Source of the DNA: Streptosporangiaceae bacterium
GTDB taxonomy: Bacteria; Actinomycetota; Actinomycetes; Streptosporangiales; Streptosporangiaceae
Length of the DNA: 49,728 nt
Assembly: GCA_030041135.1 (NCBI GenBank)
Contig: JASHOL010000469.1
Span: 1-49,728 of the forward strand
Direction: 5' to 3'
A program made the position numbers and the translations under genes. Position 1 is the stretch's first letter; each line of letters starts with the position of its first letter. Positions 8,220 through 17,819 of the stretch are shown piece after piece. The notes under the pieces were generated by a model. It did no database searches. It saw only the letters and a list, made by a program, of their open reading frames with translations, and had not been told where the DNA came from.

Positions 8220-11200
8220 GTGGCGTCGCTGGGCACCAAGGGGCTGCCGGTGCGGCTCGCCCCGCTGGTCGGCCGCGAGCACGAGGTGCGGGACGTGCTC
8301 AGCGCGCTCGGGCGCAGTCGGCTGCTCACGCTCACCGGTCCTGGCGGCACCGGCAAGACCCGGCTGGCGCTCGCCGCGGCGGCCGCCGCAGAAACCTCCT
8401 TCGCGGCCGGCATCGGCTGGATCGAGCTCACCTCGGTCGGCGATCCTGGCGTGGTGGCGCAGGAGGTAGCCAGGCGCCTGGGCGTTCCCGACAGTCCCGG
8501 CCTCGACGCGGCTGCCGCGACCGCCGAGCACGTCGGCGACAGCCCCGCGCTGATCGTCCTGGACAACTGCGAACACGTCGCGGGCGCGGTCGCCGAGCTG
8601 GCCGAGAAGTTGCTGACGACGTGCGGAGCGCTCTCGATCATGGCCACCAGCCGGGAAGTGCTCGGAGTCGAGGGGGAGCGGAACTGGCCCGTGCCCCCGC
8701 TGTCGCTGCCGGAAGCGGGAGTGGTGCCGACGGTGCCCGGCCTCGCCGAATTCGATGCGGTCAGGCTGTTCGAGCAGCGCGCGCAGCTTACCGCTCCGTC
8801 GTTCCGGCTGTCCGAAGGCAATGCAGCCGCGGTGGTCCAGGTTTGCCAGCGCCTAGACGGGCTGCCGCTGGCGATCGAACTGGCCGCCGCGCGGATGCGC
8901 ATCCTGTCGGTCGGCCAGCTCGCCGAGCGTCTTGACGACGTATTCGGCGTGCTGGCAGGCGGGAACCGGATGGCCCCGCTCCGGCACCAGGCGATGCGGG
9001 CCACGCTCGACTGGAGCCACGACCTGCTCGATGCTGACGAGCGCGCGGTGTTCCGCCGGCTCGCCGTGTTCGCGGGCGGGTTCACGCTGGCGGCGGCCGA
9101 GCAGGTCGCGGCCGCCCCCGGCCTTGAGCCAGGGCAGATGCTTGAGCTGCTGGCCAGGCTCGCCGATAAGTCGCTCGTCCGGGTCGAGCACTCCGGGGCC
9201 GGGGCGCGGTATCAGCTGCTGCACATCGTGCGCGAGTACGCCCGCGAGCGCCTGGCCGCCGCCGGCGAGGAAGAGCAGGCCAGGCAAGCCCATCTGGCAT
9301 GCTTCGCGCGCCTGGTGGAGGGTGTCGCGCCGCAGATCGAGCGCGGCGCCGATGGCCTGGCCGAACTGGAGCACGAGCTCGACGTGCTTGACGCCGAACG
9401 GCCGAACCTGCAAGGCGCGATCCAGTTCGCCCGGAGTCGGCACGACGCCGTGGCGGCGCTGCGCATAGCGGGGCCGCTTGGACGCTATGCCTACCTGCGC
9501 GGCCACTACCACGAGGTGCGGCAGTGGCTGGACACCGCGGTGTCGGCCACCGGCGAGACGCCGGCCGGCCTGCGAGCCGCGGCGCTGCTCGGCAGCGGCC
9601 GCCTGGCCCATCTGCAGTGCGACTACGTCCCGGCGGTGCGCAGGCTGGAGGCAGCCTTGCGGCTGTTCCGGGACCTTGAGGACTCAAGCGGCATCGCCGG
9701 CGCTCTTCAGGTGCTCGGCAGCGTCGCCCGTGAGCAGGGCCGGTACGCGCAGTCGCTGGAGCTGCACGCCGAGAGCCTGGCCACGGCGGAGGCGGCCGGA
9801 GACCGGTGGGCCGCGGCGAGTGCCCACAACTACCTCGGGTTCGCGCTGTGGCTGCAGTGCGAGTGGGAACGAGCGGCCGAAGAGTGCACCACCGCGCTGA
9901 CCGGCCTGCGTGAGCTGGGTGACGCCGAGGGCATCGTCTGGTCGCTGATCAGCCTGGGCGTGATCGCCCGCTACCGGGGCGAGGACGCGCGGGCGGCAGA
10001 CCTGCTGGCCGAGAGCCGGTCGCTGGCCGAGCGGATCGGTTTCCGCGAGGGCATCGGCTGGTCGCTGGAACAGCTTGGCCTGCTCGCGCTTGGGCGCGAA
10101 GAGCAGACGGCCGCCGGCCTGCTGTCCAGGAGCCTGGCGATCCACCATGAGCTGCACGACCGCTGGCGGGCATGCAGCGTGCTCGAGGACCTGGCCGCGC
10201 TGGCCCTGGCAGACGGCCGGGCAGCAGAAGCCACCGCGCTGCTGGCCACGGCCGAGGCGCTACGCACGGACATCGGGACGATCATCGCGCCGTGCGAGCG
10301 CGGCCTGCATGACAACACCCTGGCCGGCGCGCACGCCGCGCTGGGTGCCGACGAGTTCGCCGCGGCCTGGGAGCGAGGGCTGACCCAGCCCGCCGACGAT
10401 GTGATCGCGGATCTGGCTGAGCTGCGGCGCGATGAGGGTGTCGGCCAAGCCGGCGGGGCCGACCATGCCGGCGGCACGGTGGCCGGCCAGACCAGGCGGG
10501 CCAGGGCGCGGGCCGGGGATGCGGCGGGCGGCAGCGCGGTCGCGGCCGGCGGGACCCTGCGCATCCGCGGGCTCGGCGCCGCGACCGTGCACCGGGGCGA
10601 GGTAGCGGTGACGGCCGCCGACTGGGGCTACTCCAAGCCGAGGGAGCTGCTGTTCCTGCTGGTCACCTCCGGGCCTCTGACCAAGGAGCAGGTCGGCGTC
10701 GCGCTGTGGCCAGATCTGGCCACCGACCGGCTCGCCAATGCGCTGCACAGTGCGCTGCGCGGTGTCCGTCGGGCGCTCGGCGACCCTGGCTGGGTGACGT
10801 ACACCGACGGCCGGTATGCGTTCAATGCCGAGCGCGAGCACGACTACGACGTGCGGACCTTCGAGCAGTCTCTCGCCGCCGCCCGCCGGGCGCGCCCGGC
10901 CGCGGCCGCCTTGCCCGATCTTCAGCGCGCGGTCGCAGCGTACGGCGGTGACTTTCTGGCCGGCATGGCCGCAGGGGAGTGGGCCGAGGTCCGGCGAGAC
11001 GAGCTGGCCCGCAGCTTCGAGTCAGCGCTGCTGGCCGTCGGACGGCTGCACGTCGCGGCGGGTAAGTTCCAGCCGGCCGTGGCGGCGTTCCGCCGTGCCG
11101 TCGCCCATGAGCCGCTCAACGAGGTCGCGCACCGCGAGCTGATGATGTCGTGGGCCAGGCTGGGCGAGACCGCGAGGGCCGTCCGGCATTACCAGGAGCT

Positions 11201-11285
11201 GGCCGAACTGCTGCGCGACCGGGTGGGCGTGCCGCCCGCGGCCGAGACGACCGCGCTGTACCGGCAGCTCGGCGGGGACCAGTAG
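8220..11285 (+). CDS. Large regulator: N-terminal NB-ARC-type ATPase, central TPR-like region, C-terminal winged helix plus BTAD (SARP) module
   Basis: GPGGTGKTRLA Walker A, LIVLDNCEH Walker B, LPLAIELAAARM; C-terminal ELLFLLVTSGPLTKEQVGVALWPD...DDVRTFEQ-like and BTAD-type helices. Confidence 0.88.
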   Translation: MASLGTKGLPVRLAPLVGREHEVRDVLSALGRSRLLTLTGPGGTGKTRLALAAAAAAETSFAAGIGWIELTSVGDPGVVAQEVARRLGVPDSPGLDAAAATAEHVGDSPALIVLDNCEHVAGAVAELAEKLLTTCGALSIMATSREVLGVEGERNWPVPPLSLPEAGVVPTVPGLAEFDAVRLFEQRAQLTAPSFRLSEGNAAAVVQVCQRLDGLPLAIELAAARMRILSVGQLAERLDDVFGVLAGGNRMAPLRHQAMRATLDWSHDLLDADERAVFRRLAVFAGGFTLAAAEQVAAAPGLEPGQMLELLARLADKSLVRVEHSGAGARYQLLHIVREYARERLAAAGEEEQARQAHLACFARLVEGVAPQIERGADGLAELEHELDVLDAERPNLQGAIQFARSRHDAVAALRIAGPLGRYAYLRGHYHEVRQWLDTAVSATGETPAGLRAAALLGSGRLAHLQCDYVPAVRRLEAALRLFRDLEDSSGIAGALQVLGSVAREQGRYAQSLELHAESLATAEAAGDRWAAASAHNYLGFALWLQCEWERAAEECTTALTGLRELGDAEGIVWSLISLGVIARYRGEDARAADLLAESRSLAERIGFREGIGWSLEQLGLLALGREEQTAAGLLSRSLAIHHELHDRWRACSVLEDLAALALADGRAAEATALLATAEALRTDIGTIIAPCERGLHDNTLAGAHAALGADEFAAAWERGLTQPADDVIADLAELRRDEGVGQAGGADHAGGTVAGQTRRARARAGDAAGGSAVAAGGTLRIRGLGAATVHRGEVAVTAADWGYSKPRELLFLLVTSGPLTKEQVGVALWPDLATDRLANALHSALRGVRRALGDPGWVTYTDGRYAFNAEREHDYDVRTFEQSLAAARRARPAAAALPDLQRAVAAYGGDFLAGMAAGEWAEVRRDELARSFESALLAVGRLHVAAGKFQPAVAAFRRAVAHEPLNEVAHRELMMSWARLGETARAVRHYQELAELLRDRVGVPPAAETTALYRQLGGDQ

Positions 11286-11457
11286 GGCTGGCCGCCCGAG
11301 CCTCCCCAGACGCGCCTCGTTCCCCTCCCCCCGCGTATCCCCCAACCCCCCGGTGTTTTCCCTCGTGCCGAGTTGAAGTCTTGGTTGCGGCGGGCCGACG
11401 GCGCGGCCCGGCCCGTGCACCGTCCTAAGTCGCCGGAGCTGATGAAAGGACCTTGAC

Positions 11458-12483
11458 ATGACTTCAACCGACATAGAGGTTTCGATGGCACGCGTGCGCA
11501 GCCGCAAGATCTCCCGGCGCGCTGGCCTGCGGGTTGGCGGCGGTGCTGCCGCGGTTGCCCTGGCTGCGACCGCTGCGCTGACGATGGCCGGCTCGGCCGG
11601 CGCGAGCGTGAGCCCTGCCGTCGATCACGGCTACACCTTCCGGACCCTTGACAACCACAGGGACGTGACGTTCAATCAGCTGCTCGGCATCAACAGGGCC
11701 GGGCTGATCGCCGGCTACTTCGGCTCAGGCGCGACTGGGCACCCGAACAAGGGCTACCTCCTGCAGCCTGGATACTCCCAGCGCGACTACACCAACGAGA
11801 ACTTTCCGCACTCGGTGCAGACCCAGGTGACCGGCTTGAACGACGTCGGGAACACGGTCGGGTTCTGGGCAAACGCGGCCGGGGCCAACTTCGGCTTCTA
11901 CACCGCCGGGACGCACTTCCACGAGGTGAACTTCCCGCACGTCCCCAACTCCAAGCCGCAGATGGACCAGCTGCTCGGCATCAACGACCACGGCGTCGCT
12001 GTCGGGTTCTACCAGAACAGCGCCGGCAACAACCGCGGCTACGAGTACAACATCCACACCCGCAAGTTCACCCGCGTGCTGATCCCCGGCGCGTCGGAGG
12101 GCCTGGACGGGCCGAGCCTGACCGCGGCGGCGATCAACAACAACGGCGAGGTGGCCGGGTTCTACGTCGCCAGCAACGGCGAGACCTTCGCGTTCGTCAA
12201 GACCGCGCACACGTTCACCACGATCATGTTCCCCCACTCGTCCATGACCCAGGCGCTCGGCATCAGCGACTCGGGCCTGGTGGTGGGCGACTACACCGTC
12301 GGCACCGGGAACTCGGCGAGGATGCACGGCTTCACCTGGCAGGCCGGCCACGGGTTCCGCGAGGTCAATGACCCGCTGGGCGTCAACACGACCACGATCA
12401 ACGGCGTGAACGACCACGGGGACCTGGTCGGCTTCTACGTCGGCCGTGGCGGAAACACCAACGGCTTCCTCGCCCGGCCGTAG
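11458..12483 (+). CDS. Secreted HAF-like repeat protein
   Basis: Signal peptide (ALTMAGSAGA); repeated INxxGxxxGFY: LGINRAGLIAGYF, LNDVGNTVGFW, INDHGVAVGFY, INNNGEVAGFY, ISDSGLVVGDY, VNDHGDLVGFY. Confidence 0.8.
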   Translation: MTSTDIEVSMARVRSRKISRRAGLRVGGGAAAVALAATAALTMAGSAGASVSPAVDHGYTFRTLDNHRDVTFNQLLGINRAGLIAGYFGSGATGHPNKGYLLQPGYSQRDYTNENFPHSVQTQVTGLNDVGNTVGFWANAAGANFGFYTAGTHFHEVNFPHVPNSKPQMDQLLGINDHGVAVGFYQNSAGNNRGYEYNIHTRKFTRVLIPGASEGLDGPSLTAAAINNNGEVAGFYVASNGETFAFVKTAHTFTTIMFPHSSMTQALGISDSGLVVGDYTVGTGNSARMHGFTWQAGHGFREVNDPLGVNTTTINGVNDHGDLVGFYVGRGGNTNGFLARP

Positions 12484-12593
12484 CAATAACCGGCACCCGC
12501 GCGACCGCGGCGGCCGCCACCAGTGGAGTGGCGGCCGCCGCAATGCGTGCCGACGGCAGCCTGGCGCGTGACTGGTGGGCGAGGATGGGCTTC

Positions 12594-13778
12594 ATGTCGG
12601 ACGGAACGGGTTCACCGCTGCGCGTCGAGCGATTCTCGGTCGCCGTCGATCAGCCGATGATCGACGACCTGAGAGCACGGATCCGCAACACCCGGCTGCC
12701 GGAGACCGCTCCTGGCGCGCCGTGGTCGCAGGGTACCGACCGGGACTGGCTGACTCGGCTACTCGGCTACTGGGCCGACGAGTTCGACTGGCGGGCGGCG
12801 GAACGCGAGCTGAACCGGTTCTCGCATTTCCGGGCACTGGCAGGCGACGCCGAGATTCACTTCGTGCACGAGTCGGCGCGCTCTGGCGGGATTCCGCTGA
12901 TCCTCGGGCATGGCTGGCCCAGCTGCTTTGCCGAACTGCTGCCGCTCGTGCCGCTACTCACCGATCCCGGCGGTCACGGGATTGACGGCCCGGCGTTCGA
13001 CGTGGTGATCCCGTCGCTGCCCGGCTACGGGTTCTCCTCGCGGCCGGTGGTGCCTGGCGGAGTAACCTACCGCTACGTCGCCGGCGTATGGCACCAGCTG
13101 ATGCGTGGCCTGGGCTATACCCGCTACGGCGCCGGCGGCGGCGACTTCGGCGCCGGGATTACCACGTTCATGGCGCTGGACAACCCAGGCTCGCTCATCG
13201 GCCTGCACCTGACGAACCTTGAACTGGCCCCCTATACCGGGCCCGGCTCGCGGCCGCTCTCCGCGGCGGAGCGGCGCTACCTCGAGCAGGCTGGCCGATG
13301 GGATGAGGCCGAACGCGGCTACACCGCAATCCAGTCGACCAAGCCCCAGACGCTCGGCTATGCGCTGACCGACTCGCCGGCCGGCCTGGCCGCCTGGATC
13401 TTGGAGAAGTGGCGGTCATGGAGCGACAGCGGCGGGGACCCTACCGCGCGTTTCTCGACGGATTTCCTGCTGACGATCGTCACCCTGTACTGGGTAACCG
13501 GCACCATCACCTCGTCGATGCGCGATTACTTCGACAACCGCCGGTGGCAAGGCGAGCCGCGCCTTGGCCCTGACGACATCGTGCGCGTGCCGACCGCGGT
13601 TGCGTCCTTCCCGCACATGCTGGTTCCGGAGGGCGAGCCGCCGCGAGAGTGGGCCGAGCGCCTGTACGACGTCCGCCGCTGGACCGTGATGCCGCGGGGC
13701 GGGCACTTTGCCCCGGCCGAGGAGCCGGGTCTCGTGGCCCGCGACATCGCGGCATTCTTCGCCGGGCTTGCCGAGTGA
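12594..13778 (+). CDS. Epoxide hydrolase family protein
   Basis: N-terminal EH domain (LRARIRNTRLPE), HGWPSCFAELLPLVPLL; ATG at 12594. Confidence 0.9.
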   Translation: MSDGTGSPLRVERFSVAVDQPMIDDLRARIRNTRLPETAPGAPWSQGTDRDWLTRLLGYWADEFDWRAAERELNRFSHFRALAGDAEIHFVHESARSGGIPLILGHGWPSCFAELLPLVPLLTDPGGHGIDGPAFDVVIPSLPGYGFSSRPVVPGGVTYRYVAGVWHQLMRGLGYTRYGAGGGDFGAGITTFMALDNPGSLIGLHLTNLELAPYTGPGSRPLSAAERRYLEQAGRWDEAERGYTAIQSTKPQTLGYALTDSPAGLAAWILEKWRSWSDSGGDPTARFSTDFLLTIVTLYWVTGTITSSMRDYFDNRRWQGEPRLGPDDIVRVPTAVASFPHMLVPEGEPPREWAERLYDVRRWTVMPRGGHFAPAEEPGLVARDIAAFFAGLAE

Positions 13779-13798
13779 GGCGCGGTGGTGGTCCCGGG

Positions 13799-14824
13799 TC
13801 AGGCCAGCTCGTCTCGGCTGCGCCGCCCGGCCAGGAACGCGCGGTAGGTCTCCAGCTGCTGCCGCCAGGTGCGTTCCTGTTCGCGCGGTGAGTTGCCCCA
13901 TGAGGTGTACGGCGGCAGCATGACGACCCGCTCGTCGCCGAGTCCTTGCAGCTCCCCGTGGTGCGGCTGCGGGTAGTACCCCTCGACCGCGACGCGGCGC
14001 ACCCGGCCAGAGCGGAGCGCGTCGAGCAGCGCGGCGGGATCCACGATCCGTGGATCAGCGGTGTTGTTCACCAGGGTGATCCCGCCTGCGCTGGACAGCA
14101 CATCGGACCCGACCAGGCCACGCGTGGTGATGATCGGCGTGTGGACGCTGAGGTGGTTGGCTCGCGCAGCCAGGTCAGGAAGCTCCTGGTACTCGATGCC
14201 CAGCGTGTCCTCGAGGTCGGGCCGCCGGGTGCGGGAGTAGTAACACACGCGCATTCCGCAGCCGAGCGCGAGCTGGGAGACTCGCTGGCCAACCTGGCCG
14301 AGTCCGATCACGCCTAGCGTGCTGCCGACGACGCCGCGCCGTGCGCCGATCGCGACTCCCTGCTCGTATCCGGCGTGGCCGTCCCTGGCGGCCAGATGCG
14401 CCGGGACCAGACCTAGTTCAAGCGCGAGCAGGAGCGTCAGTGCGCTCTCGGCGACGGCGAGGCTCGGCCCACACGGCGCGGTCAGTGTCACGTTGCGCGC
14501 CCGCAGCCCGGCAGCATCGAAGAATTGCTCGTAGGCGCCGAGTTCCCTGGTCGCTCCGACGTAGGTGACGATCCGCAGGCTTCCGCCGGCGGCATCCGCC
14601 AGCTCGCCGGACAGGTGTGGTCCGTAGTTCGGGTGGTTCATCAGGTATCCACCCGGCCGCAGCAGCGCGAGCCGCTCGGCTGCTTCCTCGACCCCAGTCA
14701 CGGGCGCACCGCCTGGGCCGAGCGGCACGAGTTCGACGCCCAGCGTCGTGGCCTGCTCCAGGACCCAGCCCGGCGGAGGGTCGCCGGTGTAGCACACGCG
14801 CAGCACGTCGCTCACCGTCCTCAC
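13799..14824 (-). CDS. NAD-dependent D-2-hydroxyacid dehydrogenase family
   Basis: GSTLGVIGLGQVGQRVSQLALGCGMRVCYYSRTRRP Rossmann motif; GTG start near 14824 inferred. Confidence 0.85.
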   Translation of the reverse strand: MRTVSDVLRVCYTGDPPPGWVLEQATTLGVELVPLGPGGAPVTGVEEAAERLALLRPGGYLMNHPNYGPHLSGELADAAGGSLRIVTYVGATRELGAYEQFFDAAGLRARNVTLTAPCGPSLAVAESALTLLLALELGLVPAHLAARDGHAGYEQGVAIGARRGVVGSTLGVIGLGQVGQRVSQLALGCGMRVCYYSRTRRPDLEDTLGIEYQELPDLAARANHLSVHTPIITTRGLVGSDVLSSAGGITLVNNTADPRIVDPAALLDALRSGRVRRVAVEGYYPQPHHGELQGLGDERVVMLPPYTSWGNSPREQERTWRQQLETYRAFLAGRRSRDELA

Positions 14825-14873
14825 CGTAACGCGCCGCGCCTGGGCGGTGCTTACCTGCGTTACCGCCGCAGCG

Positions 14874-15413
14874 TTACTCTCCGGTCTGCCCGTCCACGGA
14901 CTCCCGCAGCAGGTCGGCATGGCCGTTGTGCCGTGCGTATTCCTCGATCATGTGGCACAGAACCCAGCGCAGACTTGGTGACCGGCCGTCTGGCCAGGTC
15001 CGGACGGTCAGCTGGTCGAGGCCGCCCTCGGCCAGTGCGGTCGTGACAATGCGACGGGAACGATCCACTGCTGCCTGCCAGAGCGCGAGCAGCTGCTCAG
15101 GTGACTCAGTTGCGGCTGAGTTCCAGTCCCAGTCCGGGTCCGCCTTCCAGTCCGCCGTGTCCCATGGAGGCTGCCGGTCCTCCCCGCGGAGCCAGCGCGA
15201 GAACCACTCGGACTCGACGTAGGCCATGTGCTTGATCAGCCCGCCGAGCGTCATCGACGAGACGCCGACCTTCGCCGTCAGGCCCGCCGCGTCTAGTCCA
15301 CCGCACTTCCAGGCCAGGGTCGCGCGCTGCCAGTCAAGGTAACCAAGCAGGGTGGCGGTCTCACCGGCCGTGAGCGGTGGCTCCGGTCGGCCGTATTCAT
15401 CTATGTCGGTCAT
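14874..15413 (-). CDS. DinB family protein (DUF664-like)
   Basis: ETATLLGYLDWQRATLAWKCGGLDAAGL...LGGLIKHMAYVESEWF...HMIEEYARHNGHADLLRE. Confidence 0.92.
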   Translation of the reverse strand: MTDIDEYGRPEPPLTAGETATLLGYLDWQRATLAWKCGGLDAAGLTAKVGVSSMTLGGLIKHMAYVESEWFSRWLRGEDRQPPWDTADWKADPDWDWNSAATESPEQLLALWQAAVDRSRRIVTTALAEGGLDQLTVRTWPDGRSPSLRWVLCHMIEEYARHNGHADLLRESVDGQTGE

Positions 15414-15485
15414 GTCGGCTGAGTCCATTAAGCGCGGCGCAGGAGTCTGTTAACTGCGGTGCAGGCATCGGTGAGCGGATGACCC

Positions 15486-15561
15486 GGCTGGCTGGCTGGC
15501 GAGCTGGGTTGGCGGGCTGGCTGGCGGGGCTGGGCTGGCGGGCTGGGCTGGGCTGGCGGGA
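15486..15561. repeat. Low-complexity GGCTGG/GGCGGGCTGG tandem tract
   Basis: Direct reading between two minus-strand genes. Confidence 0.85.
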
Positions 15562-15566
15562 GGCGG

Positions 15567-16151
15567 CTAGCGGACGATGCGGAACGCAAGCCTCCGGTTC
15601 CCGCCGGACTGCTGCACGAGGGCGAACCACAGCGGCGACAGGCCGTCGACCGTGCGGGCCGCGCTCGCATCGCCGACGAAGGCGGGCTCGAGGCCAACGG
15701 CGCTGATGAGCTCTTCGGTGACCGATCGAGCACGTTCGTCGGCCGCGAAGAACAGGTTCGCGCCAGCCGGCGGCTGCGCGAAGTTCTCCCAGCCCAGGGT
15801 GTTGAACGCGCGGGCATAGTGGGCGCCTTGAGCGGCCGACTTGATGGCGGCCTGGCTGTTGGCCTCGGCCTGGCCCATCCGGTTGGCGGCGTCGATCACG
15901 ACCTTGCCGTCCAGGGCCGCCGCGTTGGCGGCGACGATGTCGGCGACCGCCGGTCCCGGCACGGCGACAAGCACAACGTCCGCGCCGCGGAGCGCGTCCG
16001 CGACCGTGGCGACCGGCTCACCGCCTGGGCCGTCGGCGCGGGCGGATCTGCCTCCGTACACCACGTCGTGGCCGGCCGCCTGCCATTTGCCGCCGAGCGT
16101 GCCGCCGATGTGTCCGGTCCCGATGACAGCGATTCTCATGAGCCCATTCAA
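15567..16151 (-). CDS. NADPH-dependent F420 reductase-like protein
   Basis: MRIAVIGTGHIGGTLGGKWQAAGHDVVYGGRS; VKVIDAANRMG-like segment. Confidence 0.8.
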   Translation of the reverse strand: MNGLMRIAVIGTGHIGGTLGGKWQAAGHDVVYGGRSARADGPGGEPVATVADALRGADVVLVAVPGPAVADIVAANAAALDGKVVIDAANRMGQAEANSQAAIKSAAQGAHYARAFNTLGWENFAQPPAGANLFFAADERARSVTEELISAVGLEPAFVGDASAARTVDGLSPLWFALVQQSGGNRRLAFRIVR

Positions 16152-16232
16152 CCTGCCGCACCGTTGGCAGAGTTCGCCGGATACCGTCTGGCTCCTTGTC
16201 GCGGCCTGCGGCGGCCGGTAGAACAGTCATTC

Positions 16233-17108
16233 GTGAACATCGGCGTTGTCTTCCCGCAGACGGAGATCGGGGCGGACGCGGGCGCGGTCCGCGCGTACGC
16301 CCAGCGGGTCGAGGAACTCGGCTATTCCCATGTGCTCGCCTACGACCATGTGCTCGGCGCCGACCCCGCCGTGCACGAGGGCTGGAGCGGGCCGTACGAC
16401 CTGCGCACGGCGTTCCACGAGCCGCTTGTCCTGTACGGCTATCTCGCGGCGATCACGTCCCTCGAGCTGGTCACCGGGATCATCATCCTCCCGCAGCGGC
16501 AGACCGCCCTCGTGGCAAAGCAGGCCGCCGAGGTCGACCTGCTGACCGGCGGCAAGTTCCGGCTTGGCGTCGGGCTGGGCTGGAACGCCGTCGAGTACGA
16601 GGCCCTGGGCAAGTCGTTCAGTGACCGCGGCCGCCGGATAACCGAGCAGGTGACCCTGCTGCGGCAGCTGTGGACCGAGGAGTCGGTGACCTTCGCCGGA
16701 CGCTACGAGACGGTGACCGGCGCCGGGCTCTGCCCGCTGCCCGCGCAGCGGCCGATCCCCATCTGGTTCGGCGCCCAGTCCGAACGTGCCTACGCCAGGG
16801 CCGGCCAGCTCGCTGACGGCTGGTTCCCGCAGGTCCCGCCTGGCCACAAGCTGGACGAGGCCAGGGCGATCGTAGAGCAGTCCGCGGCTGCCGCCGGGCG
16901 CGATCCCGCGCGGATCGGGATGGAAGGCAGGGTCGGCTGGGGCGAAGGCGGCGCGGAGAAGCTGGTTGAGAACGTCGGGCGCTGGCGAGCCGCCGGGGCA
17001 TCGCACGTGTCGGTGAACACGATGAGCGCCGGCCTGCGCTCCGTCGACGACCACCTGGCCGCGCTGGCCGCGGCCGCGGAAGCGCTGGAGCTGCGCGCTG
17101 CGAGCTAG
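16233..17108 (+). CDS. LLM-class F420-dependent oxidoreductase
   Basis: MNIGVVFPQTEIGADAGAVRAYAQRVEELGYSHVLAYDHVLG; GTG start at 16233. Confidence 0.92.
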   Translation: MNIGVVFPQTEIGADAGAVRAYAQRVEELGYSHVLAYDHVLGADPAVHEGWSGPYDLRTAFHEPLVLYGYLAAITSLELVTGIIILPQRQTALVAKQAAEVDLLTGGKFRLGVGLGWNAVEYEALGKSFSDRGRRITEQVTLLRQLWTEESVTFAGRYETVTGAGLCPLPAQRPIPIWFGAQSERAYARAGQLADGWFPQVPPGHKLDEARAIVEQSAAAAGRDPARIGMEGRVGWGEGGAEKLVENVGRWRAAGASHVSVNTMSAGLRSVDDHLAALAAAAEALELRAAS

Positions 17109-17429
17109 TCCCGGAGGCGGACGGCCTCCCGGATCGGCTGCATTTCGAGACCACCCCAAGCCCGGCGCACTAGGTACGACCGTCGCGTCAGCCAAGCATC
17201 CGCGGCGACCTGGCTCGGCTGGGACCGTGGGTTTCGCGGCAATCCGGCCGCGATCGGTGCCGCACCTGGGCCGGGAGTCACGCTGGGTGTTGTGCGGGAG
17301 GCGGTCGGGTCGCCCGGCCGGCCGCGACCGCGCGCCAGGCGCCCCCAGGCCCCCGATAAACCGGACTAAACGCCCAGTCTCACGTCGGCGCGTGGGGCGT
17401 CGAGGCCCGCAACGACTGCCGGAGGATCA

Positions 17430-17498
17430 CATTTCACCGACTCGGTCCCGATTCTTGACCTTTCTGTCCGTATTTGCCGGGATGGAGTCGGTGAAATG
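17430..17498. repeat. Long imperfect inverted repeat: 21-nt arms (14 perfect outer bp), 27-nt loop
   Basis: CATTTCACCGACTCggTCCCG / CGGGAtgGAGTCGGTGAAATG read directly. Confidence 0.9.
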
Positions 17499-17798
17499 AC
17501 ACAGCGTGACCGGGCTAAACCATAGTGAATGCCGCATTGCGGGCTCGGCAGCGGAGGCGGCGATCGGGCGCGGCCCTCAGTTGCAGCCCCACGGGCTTAG
17601 GGCGCATTTCCGGCCAGCGCCGGGCTGGAGTCCGGCTCAGGCGAACCCGTCTGCGCAAGTTCGTGGCCCAGTTCACCCGTGGCGGATGATGCCAGCGGGA
17701 ACTCGCCCTCCATAGGTTGGCAGTCAGGGCACGATCTGCGGGCGGGGTTACGGCTGCCGAAATCACTACAGATCACATTATTACTGGCAGAGCGTGGC

Positions 17799-17813
17799 TC
17801 CCCCGAAGGGGGA
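17799..17813 (+). promoter_or_regulatory. RBS-sequestering hairpin candidate TCCCCC-GAA-GGGGGA
   Basis: 6-bp perfect stem; the 3' arm is the purine-rich SD-like stretch before the ATG at 17820. Confidence 0.6.
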
Positions 17814-17819
17814 AGAGGC

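Noticed and set aside
17227-17715. ORFs 17227-17499 and 17506-17715 as genes
   Set aside because: Arg/Pro-rich with no motif; the first overlaps the inverted repeat.
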